Origin: Seohaeicola saemankumensis
GTDB lineage: Bacteria; Pseudomonadota; Alphaproteobacteria; Rhodobacterales; Rhodobacteraceae
Direction of reading: 5' to 3'
DNA: 64,000 bases
Assembly (NCBI RefSeq): GCF_042678485.1
Contig: NZ_JBHTKR010000003.1
Coordinates: forward strand, 512,915 to 576,914
Both the position numbers and the translations under genes were made by a program. How positions within the stretch are numbered: the first letter of the stretch is position 1; each line of letters opens with the position of its first letter. The notes beneath the pieces were generated by a model, which searched no databases, was not told where the DNA came from, and was given only the letters and a program-made list of their open reading frames with translations. Below are positions 25,421 to 33,829 of the stretch, one piece after another.

Positions 25421-26244
25421 GGAAAAGAGCCGCAGAGAACGCGCCCGAGGTCGAAGACAAGGATCACGCCGAGGACCGGCAGTTCGTCACAGCGCTGCAC
25501 CGGGGGCTTGATATCCTGCGCGCCTTCACACCGGCGGATCGGTCGGGACTTGGCAACCGGGATCTGGCGGATCGGACCGGCCTGCCCAATTCCACCGTGT
25601 CGCGGCTGACATATACGCTGCTGAAGCTGGGATACCTGGTTTATGACGAGGGCACCGGACGCTACCGTATGGGCGTGCCGGTCCTCAGCCTTGGCTATGC
25701 CTGCCTGGGCGGGCTGAAAGTCCGGGAAACCGCGCAACCCCTGATGCAGGAACTGGCCGATGCCTGCGGCGATGGCGTTCTGGTCGCACTTGGCGGACGC
25801 GACGATCATTCGATGACCTATATCGCCTGCGCGCGGGCGGTGCGGGGCATGATCTCTTTGCAGCTGAACGTGGGCTCGCGCATTTCCCTGGCGCGCTCGG
25901 CCATGGGGCGGGCCTATATCGCGGGCACGAATGCCACGGAACGCGCCCAGATCATGGACATGATCGAGGCCCGCACCCCGCCCGCCGATTGGCCCCGCAT
26001 CCGCGACGAAATCGCCGAGGCCGCCGAACAGATCCGCACCCGTGGCTTTTACGCCAATATCGGCAGCTGGCAGTCAGACGTGAATTCGGTCGCCGTGCCT
26101 TATCGGTCGCCACAGGGGGATGCGCCGATGCTGGCCTTCAACCTGGGTGGCCCGGCCTATATCCTGCCGCGCGCGCGGATCGAGGCCGAGCTTGGCCCCC
26201 GTCTGGTCGAGATGGTGCAGAAGGTGGGCCGGATCGGCGGCTGA
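25417..26244 (+). CDS. IclR family transcriptional regulator
   Basis: A 275-residue regulator with an N-terminal winged HTH (about 20-85; residues LADRTGLPNSTVSRLTYTL form the recognition region) and a C-terminal IclR ligand-binding domain (about 95-270). The GTG at 25417 overlaps the stop of the CoA ligase gene, giving translational coupling; the adjacent longer frame would lie inside the ligase gene. IclR proteins commonly control catabolism of aromatic or short acids encoded beside them. The target is likely the SDR-ligase operon and perhaps the beta-oxidation cluster beginning at 27.4 kb. Confidence 0.9.
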   Translation: MRKRAAENAPEVEDKDHAEDRQFVTALHRGLDILRAFTPADRSGLGNRDLADRTGLPNSTVSRLTYTLLKLGYLVYDEGTGRYRMGVPVLSLGYACLGGLKVRETAQPLMQELADACGDGVLVALGGRDDHSMTYIACARAVRGMISLQLNVGSRISLARSAMGRAYIAGTNATERAQIMDMIEARTPPADWPRIRDEIAEAAEQIRTRGFYANIGSWQSDVNSVAVPYRSPQGDAPMLAFNLGGPAYILPRARIEAELGPRLVEMVQKVGRIGG

Positions 26245-26253
26245 TCAGCCGCC
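26236..26253. terminator. Palindrome at the end of convergent genes
   Basis: GGCGGCTGATCAGCCGCC, a perfect 18-bp palindrome that includes the IclR stop codon and lies just before the end of the opposite oxidoreductase gene. It can fold on either strand; there is no U-run. Confidence 0.4.
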
Positions 26254-26268
26254 TGGTCTGACCATCCC

Positions 26269-27234
26269 TCAGGGGATCAGGGCGATCTTGCCAACGGCGC
26301 CGCGCCCCAGGACACGGGTCAGCACCTCGGGGGCCTGCGACAAGGGATAGCGCCCCTCGATCAGCGGCTTGACCTTGCCGGCGCTGTACCAGCCCAGCAA
26401 CTCGCGCATGTTGTCGGCATAGGCCTGCGGTTCGTGGCGGGTGAAGTTGCCCCAGAACACACCGACCAGGCTGAATTCCTTCACCAGCGCCAGGTTGACC
26501 GGGAATTTCGGGATGTCGCCCCCGGCAAAGCCGATGATCAGCAACCGGCCATTGCGGGCCATGGACCGCGCGCAGGCGTCGAACGCCTCGCCACCCACGG
26601 AATCATAGACAACGTCCACGCCCTTGCCGCCGGTCATGGTCTTGAGTTGATCCTTGAGGTTCTCATAGCCGATCGCCTCGTCCGCGCCGTTGTCGCGGGC
26701 AATCGCGCGCTTTTCATCGGTTGATGCGACGGCGATCACCCGCGCCCCCATGATCTTGCCGATCTGGATCGCCGCCACGCCGGTCGCCCCGGCGGCCCCC
26801 AGCACGACAAGGGTCTCGCCCGGCTGAAGATGGGCACGCTGTTTCAGCGCGTGATGCGAGGTGCCAAAAGCCACCAGCAGCGCACAGGCATCGGCCGCAT
26901 CCATGTCACCGATGGGGAAAACCCGCGCCTCGGTCTCGGCCACCTTTTCGGCATAGCCGCCCAGTGAACAGATCGTGGCAACCCTGTCCCCGATCTTGAA
27001 ACGCGTGACGTCAGGCCCCACGCTTTCGACGACGCCAGCGGCTTCCATTCCCGGCACGAAAGGATGTTCGGGGCGCATCTGGTAAAGCCCCTGAACCAGC
27101 AGCCCGTCGGGATAGTTCACGCCTGCCGCCTCGACCCGGATTACCACCTGATCGCCCTTGGCCTGCGGGTCGGGCATCTCGCCGAACTCCAGTTGATCCA
27201 GCGGGGCAAAAGCGTTGCAGATGATGGCTTTCAT
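26269..27234 (-). CDS. NADPH:quinone oxidoreductase family (zinc-independent MDR)
   Basis: A 321-residue medium-chain dehydrogenase/reductase of the quinone reductase (QOR/zeta-crystallin) type. The N-terminal GroES-like domain has VNYPDGLLVQG (about 39-49). The Rossmann domain carries LGAAGATGVAAIQIGK (about 144-159), the AXXGXXG-type motif of QOR enzymes. The zinc-binding cysteines of alcohol dehydrogenases are absent. An AAGGAG site precedes the ATG at 27234. Within a CoA-thioester catabolic region it might reduce an enoyl or quinone compound; the real substrate is not visible. Confidence 0.88.
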   Translation of the reverse strand: MKAIICNAFAPLDQLEFGEMPDPQAKGDQVVIRVEAAGVNYPDGLLVQGLYQMRPEHPFVPGMEAAGVVESVGPDVTRFKIGDRVATICSLGGYAEKVAETEARVFPIGDMDAADACALLVAFGTSHHALKQRAHLQPGETLVVLGAAGATGVAAIQIGKIMGARVIAVASTDEKRAIARDNGADEAIGYENLKDQLKTMTGGKGVDVVYDSVGGEAFDACARSMARNGRLLIIGFAGGDIPKFPVNLALVKEFSLVGVFWGNFTRHEPQAYADNMRELLGWYSAGKVKPLIEGRYPLSQAPEVLTRVLGRGAVGKIALIP

Positions 27235-27439
27235 GATCGTCTCCTTCAGTTCGGGCGCGGCAAGCAGGGCGAGGCGCCATGCGATCCGGCAAGCCTAGGG
27301 ATGCGCTTTGCCACCAGCAAGCGCCGTGATGACATGACGCCACGGAAAAGCGTCCGGCAGGCCACGGTTTTTGCCTTTGGCAAAGGCGCGCATCGCGCTA
27401 GGGTCCGCACAACATGATTGCGAATGGGAGGAGAACCAC

Positions 27440-29071
27440 ATGCAGGGCATGATGATGAACAGGCCGCTGATGATCAGCGACATCCTGACCTATGCTGCCG
27501 AAGCGCATCCCCGGGCCGAGATCGTGTCCGTCAGGACAGAGGGCGATGTGCACCGCCAGACCTATCCCGAAACGCTGGCGCGGGTGTCGCAACTGGCACA
27601 TGCGTTGCAAGGGATGGGGGTCGAGGCCGGTGACCGGATCGCCACGCTGGCCTGGAACGGATACCGGCACTTTGAACTCTACTATGCGATTTCCGGCATC
27701 GGTGCTGTCTGCCACACTATCAACCCGCGTCTGAGTGCCGAGCAGATGACCTATATCGTCGCGCATGCGGGCGACAAGGTGCTGTTCGTGGACCTGACTT
27801 TCGTGCCGATCCTGGAAAAGCTGAAGGATCAGCTGCCTGCATCGCTGACCTATGTGATCATGACAGACCGGGCCCATATGCCGCAAAACAGCCTGAACGC
27901 GCTGTGCTACGAGGAATTGCTGGAGGGGCAGCCCACCACATTCGACTGGCCCGAGTTCGACGAGAATACAGCCTCGGGGCTGTGCTACACATCGGGCACC
28001 ACCGGCAATCCCAAGGGCGCGCTTTATTCGCACCGCTCCACCGTGTTGCACGGGTTGATGATCTCGCTGGTCATGGGGTCGGCCTTCCCGGAAGGCGCCA
28101 AGGTGCTGCCGGTCGTGCCGCTGTTTCACGTGAACGCCTGGGGCCTGCCCTATGCCGCGCCCATGGTTGGCCTGTCGATGGTCATGCCGGGGCCGGCGCT
28201 GGACGGGCCGAGCATCTTCAAGCTGATGGATGCCGAAGGTGTCTATTCCGCCTGGGGCGTGCCGACCGTCTGGCAGGGTCTTCTGGCCGAGATCAAGGCG
28301 CAGGGTCGCATCCCCAATGGATTTGGCGACGTGATCGTGGGCGGGTCCGCCGCGCCGCGCGTCATGATCGAAACCTTCGAGAAACTGGGCATCAACGTGG
28401 GCCATGCCTGGGGCATGACGGAAATGAGCCCGATCGGCACCCATGGCAACATGCCCGGCTGGGTCAGGAAACTGCCCTTCGACAAGATGATCGACGCCAA
28501 GGCCAAGCAGGGCCGCCGCGTCTTTGGGGTGGATCTGAAGATCGTCGACGACAACGGCAAGCGGCAGCCGCATGACGGCAAGGCGATCGGAGAGCTTTAC
28601 GTGCGCGGCAATACCGTCGTGTCGGGATATTTCAACAACGAAGAGGCGACGAAAAAGGTGATCGACGCCGAAGGCTGGTTCGGCACGGGCGATATCGCCT
28701 CGATTGATCCCAACGGGTTCCTGTCGATTCAGGACCGGTCCAAGGACCTGATCAAATCGGGCGGCGAATGGATCAGCTCGATCGATCTGGAAAACGTGGC
28801 CATGGCCCATCCCGGCATCGCGTCCTGCGCGGCCATCGCCATGCCCCATCCCAAATGGGATGAACGCCCCGTGCTGATCGCGGTGGCATCGGGTGCGGAC
28901 AAACCCTCGCTTGAGGATATTCATACGCATATGGAGGGGCATTTCGCCAAGTGGCAGTTGCCCGACGATATCATCTGGGTCGAGGCGTTGCCGCTGACTG
29001 CAACCGGCAAGGTGTCCAAACTGACGCTGCGCCAGCAGTTTGCCGACTACAAGCTGCCGGATCTGCGCTGA
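27440..29071 (+). CDS. AMP-dependent fatty acid-CoA ligase (AlkK-like)
   Basis: A 543-residue ANL ligase of the medium/long-chain AlkK group. The ATP motif CYTSGTTGNPKGALYSHRS (about 180-198), HAWGMTEMSPIG near 330 and the GWFGTGDIASID hinge near 413 are present, and the C-terminal Lys region TATGKVSKL is intact. The ATG at 27440 follows GGGAGGAGAACCAC, an excellent ribosome site. It heads a long plus-strand run of acyl-CoA degradation genes, though 163 bases and a possible hairpin separate it from the acyl-CoA dehydrogenases. Confidence 0.93.
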   Translation: MQGMMMNRPLMISDILTYAAEAHPRAEIVSVRTEGDVHRQTYPETLARVSQLAHALQGMGVEAGDRIATLAWNGYRHFELYYAISGIGAVCHTINPRLSAEQMTYIVAHAGDKVLFVDLTFVPILEKLKDQLPASLTYVIMTDRAHMPQNSLNALCYEELLEGQPTTFDWPEFDENTASGLCYTSGTTGNPKGALYSHRSTVLHGLMISLVMGSAFPEGAKVLPVVPLFHVNAWGLPYAAPMVGLSMVMPGPALDGPSIFKLMDAEGVYSAWGVPTVWQGLLAEIKAQGRIPNGFGDVIVGGSAAPRVMIETFEKLGINVGHAWGMTEMSPIGTHGNMPGWVRKLPFDKMIDAKAKQGRRVFGVDLKIVDDNGKRQPHDGKAIGELYVRGNTVVSGYFNNEEATKKVIDAEGWFGTGDIASIDPNGFLSIQDRSKDLIKSGGEWISSIDLENVAMAHPGIASCAAIAMPHPKWDERPVLIAVASGADKPSLEDIHTHMEGHFAKWQLPDDIIWVEALPLTATGKVSKLTLRQQFADYKLPDLR

Positions 29072-29083
29072 ACCGCGCGTGCG

Positions 29084-29108
29084 GGGCCGATCACGGCGGT
29101 GATGGCCC
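29084..29108 (+). terminator. Weak hairpin after the CoA ligase gene
   Basis: GGGCC-G-ATCAC, loop GGCG, then GTGAT-GGCCC: a 10-bp stem with one bulged G, 13 bases after the ligase stop. No U-run follows, so it may only slow or partially end transcription. Confidence 0.3.
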
Positions 29109-29234
29109 TGCAAATCACGTTACGGAATGACAGGCGTACCCCAAGGCGTGCTTGACGGTTGTGCCAAGATGATGTTGCCTTGGCCAGTGAAATTCATTTC
29201 CGCATTGCGAACATAAAGCCGAGGGAGGGGTGAT

Positions 29235-30413
29235 ATGTCCGACGCAACCCAGGATCTTGCCGCGTTCCGCGCCGATATCGCGGCCTGGATCGGTGCGAAC
29301 TGTCCGTCCGCCCTGCTGGGACGCCCGATGGATGAGAACGCCATCGTCTGGGGTGGGCGCAGATGGACATTCACCGACGATGATCAACGGCTCTGGCTGG
29401 AACGCGCCATCGGGCGCGGGCTGACCGCGCCGCGCTGGCCCGTGGAATACGGCGGTGCAGGGCTGACCCGCGCGCAGGAAAAGATCTACCGCGAGGAAAT
29501 GGAGCGGCTTGGCGCACCGCCGCCGCTGGAAAGCTTCGGGCTGTGGATGCTGGGGCCGGCGCTGCTGGAATTCGGCAACGCGGCACAGAAGGCCGAACAT
29601 CTGCCGAAGATCACGAAGGGGCAGATCCGCTGGTGTCAGGGCTATTCCGAACCGGGGGCGGGATCGGATCTTGCCAATGTGCAGACCCGGGCCGAGGACA
29701 TGGGCGATCACTGGCTGATCAACGGCCAGAAGATATGGACCTCTTATGCCGACCGCGCAGACTGGATCTTTGCGCTGGTACGCACCGATCGCGAGGCGCC
29801 AAAGCACAGGGGCATTTCCTTTTTGCTGATGGATATGGAGACGCCAGGCATCACCACGCGCCCGATCCGTCTGATTTCCGGAAAATCCCCCTTCTGCGAG
29901 ACATTCTTCGACAATGTGAAAGTGCCGAAGGAAAACCTTGTGGGTGAATTGAACCGCGGCTGGGATATCGCGAAATACCTGCTGACGCATGAACGCGAGA
30001 TGATCGGCGGGGGTGCACGGGGTCTGCTGGGCGGGCGGTCCGTCAGCCAGATCCTTGCCGCGCAGGAAGGTGACGTGATGGCCGATCCCGTCCTGCGCGC
30101 AGAGGCGATGCAGCTTGAGGTCGATGCCCTGGCCTTCGGCCTGACGATGGATCGTTACAAGGATCAGGCCGAGGCCGGGCGCGGTGTGGGCAATGCCTCC
30201 GCCATGCTGAAATACTACGGGACCGAGCTGAACAAGCGCCGCTACGAATTGCTGATGGCGACAGCGGGCAGCGAAGGTGTGGAATGGGACGGCGCGCAGG
30301 GCGGGCTTGCCCCCGAATGGCTCCGCACCAAGGCCAATTCGATCGAAGGCGGGACGACCGAGGTGATGCTGGACATCATCGCCAAGCGCGTGCTGGAGAT
30401 GCCGAACCAATGA
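29235..30413 (+). CDS. Acyl-CoA dehydrogenase, catalytic-type subunit
   Basis: A 392-residue flavoprotein oxidising acyl-CoA to trans-2-enoyl-CoA. It has the ACAD N-terminal helical domain, the FAD-binding QGYSEPGAGSDLAN loop near 137-150, and a C-terminal SIEGGTTEVM segment whose Glu matches the catalytic-base position of MCAD-type enzymes. It resembles the FadE29/ChsE2-like group. The gene overlaps the next ACAD gene by 4 bases (ATGA). Ribosome site GAGGGAGGGG precedes the ATG. See the finding on a likely heteromeric pair. Confidence 0.93.
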   Translation: MSDATQDLAAFRADIAAWIGANCPSALLGRPMDENAIVWGGRRWTFTDDDQRLWLERAIGRGLTAPRWPVEYGGAGLTRAQEKIYREEMERLGAPPPLESFGLWMLGPALLEFGNAAQKAEHLPKITKGQIRWCQGYSEPGAGSDLANVQTRAEDMGDHWLINGQKIWTSYADRADWIFALVRTDREAPKHRGISFLLMDMETPGITTRPIRLISGKSPFCETFFDNVKVPKENLVGELNRGWDIAKYLLTHEREMIGGGARGLLGGRSVSQILAAQEGDVMADPVLRAEAMQLEVDALAFGLTMDRYKDQAEAGRGVGNASAMLKYYGTELNKRRYELLMATAGSEGVEWDGAQGGLAPEWLRTKANSIEGGTTEVMLDIIAKRVLEMPNQ

Positions 30414-31552
30414 ATGCCATGACGCAATCACTGCTGGAGACCGAAGACGAGGTCATGCTGCGTGACGCCGCGCGCGGGTTTCTGGCGGATGCCTCGCCCG
30501 TATCCGCGCTGCGGGCCAACCGCGATGCCGGTCGCGCCCATGATCCGGCACTTTGGACCGAGATGGCGCAGATGGGCTGGACCGGCGTGCTGGTGCCCGA
30601 GGATGCGGGCGGGGCCGACATGGGTCACCGTGCGGCGGGCATCCTGGCCGAAGAGATGGGGCAGGTGCTGGCCGCATCGCCCTTTTTGTCGACCGCCGTG
30701 ATCGCCGCTTCGGTGCTGCGCGACGCCGGGCCGCGCGCGACAGGCGCCTTGCAGGCGATTGCCACGGGTCAGGCAACCTATGCGCTGGCGCTGGACGAGG
30801 GGCCGAAATTCGCCCCCGCCGCCACTGCCCTGCGCGCCGAACGGCAGGGCAATGCGTTTCGGTTGTCTGGTACAAAAGCCTTCGTGGCGGATGGCACGAC
30901 AGCGGGCCGCATCCTGGTCCTGGCGCGCACATCCGGCGCGCCAGGCGATCCTGCGGGCCTGACCCTGTTTGACATCGACGCCAACCGCGCAGGTCTGGAC
31001 CGGCAGGCGCTGTCCACCATCGACAGCCGCGATCATGCGCGGCTGGTCTTTGACGGGGTCGAGGCGACAGGCGACGATATCATCGGCGATCTGGACAACG
31101 GGTTTGCCACCCTGCGCCCCGGCCTTCAGGCCGGACAGGCGGCGCTGGCGGCTGAACTGACCGGGTTGGCCGCGGGCGCTGCCGCGATCACGCTTGGCTA
31201 CCTCAAGGACCGTCGCCAGTTCGACCGTACCATCGGCAGCTTTCAGGCATTGCAGCATCGCGCCGCCCATCTGTGGTCCGAGATCGAGGTGACGGCCAGC
31301 GCCATCGCCAATGCCGGTCGCGTGCTGGACCATACGCCAGCGGATGCTGGACTTGCCGTGTCACTGGCCAAGGCGCGCGCGGCGCAGACCGCGAAACTGG
31401 CCGTGTCAGAGGCAGTGCAGATGCATGGCGGCATCGGCATGACCGATGCCCATGACATCGGGTTCTTCATGAAACGCGCCCGCGTGGGCGCCGAATGGCT
31501 GGGCGATTACGGCCACCACGCTGCGGTGATCGCTGCTGCGCGTGGGTTTTGA
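30410..31552 (+). CDS. Acyl-CoA dehydrogenase, probable partner subunit
   Basis: A 380-residue ACAD-fold protein that starts inside the stop of the preceding ACAD gene. It has the N-terminal helical domain (to about 120), a middle beta domain and a C-terminal helical domain ending QMHGGIGMTDAHDIGFF. The EGT/EGG catalytic-base motif near the C-terminus of active ACADs is missing, and the GAGSDLAN-type FAD loop is not seen in the middle part. That pattern matches the non-catalytic subunit of alpha2beta2 ACADs known from steroid side-chain degradation (FadE28/FadE26 type). Partnership is inferred from overlap and motif loss. Confidence 0.88.
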   Translation: MNAMTQSLLETEDEVMLRDAARGFLADASPVSALRANRDAGRAHDPALWTEMAQMGWTGVLVPEDAGGADMGHRAAGILAEEMGQVLAASPFLSTAVIAASVLRDAGPRATGALQAIATGQATYALALDEGPKFAPAATALRAERQGNAFRLSGTKAFVADGTTAGRILVLARTSGAPGDPAGLTLFDIDANRAGLDRQALSTIDSRDHARLVFDGVEATGDDIIGDLDNGFATLRPGLQAGQAALAAELTGLAAGAAAITLGYLKDRRQFDRTIGSFQALQHRAAHLWSEIEVTASAIANAGRVLDHTPADAGLAVSLAKARAAQTAKLAVSEAVQMHGGIGMTDAHDIGFFMKRARVGAEWLGDYGHHAAVIAAARGF

Positions 31553-31567
31553 CGAAAAGGAACTGAC

Positions 31568-32398
31568 ATGACTTCGACATTGACGCCCGCGCATCTGTTC
31601 GACCTGACCGGAAAGGTCGCCCTGGTCACCGGCGGGGCCACGGGTATCGGGCGCATGGCCGCCGAAGGGCTGGCCGCCGCGGGCGCCCGCGTGCTGATCG
31701 CCAGCCGCAAGGCCGACGCCTGCGAGGCTGTCGCGGCCGAGATCAACGCCTTGGGTGTGCCCGGCTCTGTCGAGGGCTTTGGCGGCGACGTCGCGACCGA
31801 AGAAGGGATCGCCGCGATGGTGGCCGAGGTGCAGCGCCGCACCGACAGGGTGCATATCCTGATGAACAATGCAGGCCGCACCTGGGGCGCGCCGCTGGGC
31901 GAGCACCCCTATGACGCCTGGGACAAGCTCTTGCGCCTGAATGTCACGGGCATGTTTCACCTGACCCAAAGCCTGTTGCCGCTGCTGCTGGCCGCCAAGT
32001 CCGAGGGTGATCCGGCCCGCGTGGTCAATGTCGGGTCGGTCATGGGGGATATTCCGAAAGGCACGATGACCTATTCCTATGCCGTGTCCAAAGGCGCCGT
32101 GCATCACATGACGCGGGTGCTGTCCAATGACCTTGCACCCCAGGGCGTGACCGTGAACGCCATCGCGCCGGGGCCTTTCGTGTCCAAGATGACAGCCTTC
32201 GCGCTGGCGGATGAAGAAGGCCGCAAGAAGTCGGCGCAAGGCGTGCCGCTGGGCCGCGTCGGCATCCCCGAGGATATCGCGGGCGCGCTGCAATATCTCT
32301 GCGGGCGCGGCGGGGCCTATGTCTCGGGTGCGATCCTGCCGCTTTCGGGCGGCATGCAATCAAATGCCCCCGGCAGCCTGTTCAACGAGGACCTGTAG
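31568..32398 (+). CDS. SDR family oxidoreductase
   Basis: A 276-residue classical SDR with TGGATGIGRMA (about 22-32), an IASRKAD segment after beta-2 whose Arg suggests NADP(H), NNAGRTWG near 100, and the active-site YSYAVSKGA (Tyr and Lys about 174-178). It is preceded by an AAAAGGAAC ribosome site and lies in the beta-oxidation operon between the ACAD pair and the MaoC hydratase. It may act as a reductase or dehydrogenase on an acyl-CoA or a carbonyl substituent. A second SDR at 32882 looks more like the standard 3-hydroxyacyl-CoA dehydrogenase. Confidence 0.88.
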   Translation: MTSTLTPAHLFDLTGKVALVTGGATGIGRMAAEGLAAAGARVLIASRKADACEAVAAEINALGVPGSVEGFGGDVATEEGIAAMVAEVQRRTDRVHILMNNAGRTWGAPLGEHPYDAWDKLLRLNVTGMFHLTQSLLPLLLAAKSEGDPARVVNVGSVMGDIPKGTMTYSYAVSKGAVHHMTRVLSNDLAPQGVTVNAIAPGPFVSKMTAFALADEEGRKKSAQGVPLGRVGIPEDIAGALQYLCGRGGAYVSGAILPLSGGMQSNAPGSLFNEDL

Positions 32399-32402
32399 GA
32401 TC

Positions 32403-32885
32403 ATGAACATTCCTGCCAGAAGCCACATCAGCCGTGCCGCCTTCGAGGCGCTGAAAGGCCAGGAGATCGGCGTATCCGACTGGTTCACGGTCACGCAGGC
32501 GCAGATCGACGCCTTTGCCGATTGCACCCATGACCACCAGTATATCCATGTCGACCCGGAGGCCGCGGCCAAGTCACCCTTCGGCACGACAATCGCGCAT
32601 GGTTTCCTGACCCTGTCGCTGCTGTCGGCCATGGTCTATCAGATGCCAGCCATCGAAGGCGTGGTGATGGGGGTCAACTACGGGTTCAACAAGATCCGCT
32701 TCGTGTCGCCGGTCAGGGTGAATTCCCGCGTGCGGGCACGTTTCGTGTTGGTGGACTTCACCGAAGTCCGCCCCGGCGAGATACAATATACCCTTGCGGT
32801 CACCGTCGAGATCGACGGTCAGGACAAGCCCGCGCTGGTGGCCGAATGGCTGTCGCGGCGCTACTTTGAAGGAGACAGCGCATGA
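32403..32885 (+). CDS. MaoC family enoyl-CoA hydratase
   Basis: A 160-residue hotdog-fold R-type hydratase adding water to 2-enoyl-CoA. The hydratase-2 motif is present around residues 43-66: DHQYIHVDPEAA then FGTTIAHGF, with the catalytic Asp and His. The single-domain length is usual for bacterial MaoC proteins. The ATG at 32403 follows AGGAT only 4 bases after the previous stop. Its own stop overlaps the ATG of the next SDR (ATGA). Use of an R-specific hydratase next to an HSD17B4-like SDR suggests the (R)-3-hydroxyacyl-CoA version of beta-oxidation. Confidence 0.92.
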   Translation: MNIPARSHISRAAFEALKGQEIGVSDWFTVTQAQIDAFADCTHDHQYIHVDPEAAAKSPFGTTIAHGFLTLSLLSAMVYQMPAIEGVVMGVNYGFNKIRFVSPVRVNSRVRARFVLVDFTEVRPGEIQYTLAVTVEIDGQDKPALVAEWLSRRYFEGDSA

Positions 32886-33811
32886 GCATCCGCTTTGACG
32901 GCCGCGTGGCCATCGTGACCGGCGCAGGCGTGGGACTGGGGCGGTGTCATGCCCTTGGTCTGGCCGAACGCGGCGCGCGTGTCGTGGTCAACGACCTGGG
33001 TTCTTCCACCGACGGGAGCGGCCAGTCATCAGACGCCGCCCGCGCCGTGGTCGAGGAGATCCGCGCCATGGGTGGGCGCGCCATCGCCAACGGGGCGGAT
33101 GTCACCGACACCGCGCAGGTGCAGGCCATGGTGGACGAGGCGATTGCCGAATTCGGGCATGTGGACATCCTGGTCAACAACGCGGGAATCCTGCGCGACA
33201 AGACCTTCGCCAAGGTGACGATGGAGGATTTCCGCAAGGTGCTTGACGTGCATCTGATGGGATCGGTCCATACCACTCATGCGCTATGGCGGCATATGGT
33301 CGAACGCGGTTATGGCCGCATCGTCTATACCACCTCGGGGTCGGGCATGTATGGCAATTTCGGTCAGTCCAACTATGGCGCGGCCAAATCCTCGTTGCTG
33401 GGGCTGATGAACGTGCTGTCGCTGGAGGGGGCGAAATACGGCATCCGCGTCAACATGCTGGCCCCTACCGCCGCCACGCGCATGACGGAAAACCTGCTTC
33501 CGCCTGAAACGATTGACCTCTTGCAGCCCGAAACGATCACCCCCGGCCTTCTGGCACTGGTGTCCGAGGATGCGCCGACCAGGATGGTGATGGGCGCGGG
33601 TGCGGGGTGTTTCACCGAGACGAAGATCACCGAAACCGCCGGTGTCGCATTGCAGGGCGCGGCACTGTCACCCGAAGGCGTGATGGCCGCCATGGCCCAG
33701 ATCCGCGACCCGCAAGGGCAATCCGAGATGCCGGATGCCTTCGCACAGACCCGCAAATATGCCCGCATGGCAGCCGAGGCCCGTGGCCTGCCGCTGCCGT
33801 GGAACGACTGA
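32882..33811 (+). CDS. SDR family (3R)-hydroxyacyl-CoA dehydrogenase, HSD17B4-like
   Basis: A 309-residue SDR resembling the dehydrogenase domain of peroxisomal multifunctional enzyme type 2. It has TGAGVGLGRCHAL (about 13-25), a VVNDLG motif near 36-41 giving NAD preference, NNAG near 99 and the YGAAKSSLLGL active site (Tyr and Lys about 163-167). The C-terminal extension (about 230-309) is typical of this subgroup. The overlap with the MaoC gene supports joint hydration and oxidation steps of one pathway. Confidence 0.9.
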   Translation: MSIRFDGRVAIVTGAGVGLGRCHALGLAERGARVVVNDLGSSTDGSGQSSDAARAVVEEIRAMGGRAIANGADVTDTAQVQAMVDEAIAEFGHVDILVNNAGILRDKTFAKVTMEDFRKVLDVHLMGSVHTTHALWRHMVERGYGRIVYTTSGSGMYGNFGQSNYGAAKSSLLGLMNVLSLEGAKYGIRVNMLAPTAATRMTENLLPPETIDLLQPETITPGLLALVSEDAPTRMVMGAGAGCFTETKITETAGVALQGAALSPEGVMAAMAQIRDPQGQSEMPDAFAQTRKYARMAAEARGLPLPWND

Positions 33812-33829
33812 CCTTGAAAGGAACAAGAC

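Noticed and set aside
27373..27387. GCCTTTG-G-CAAAGGC palindrome upstream of the CoA ligase gene
   Set aside because: Seven-bp arms with a one-base centre are expected by chance in 64 kb; no second copy or regulator link is seen.
27398..29113. A 571-codon open frame on the minus strand
   Set aside because: Antisense to the clearly real CoA ligase at 27440-29071; low-complexity His/Arg/Gly/Asp-rich translation with no domain.
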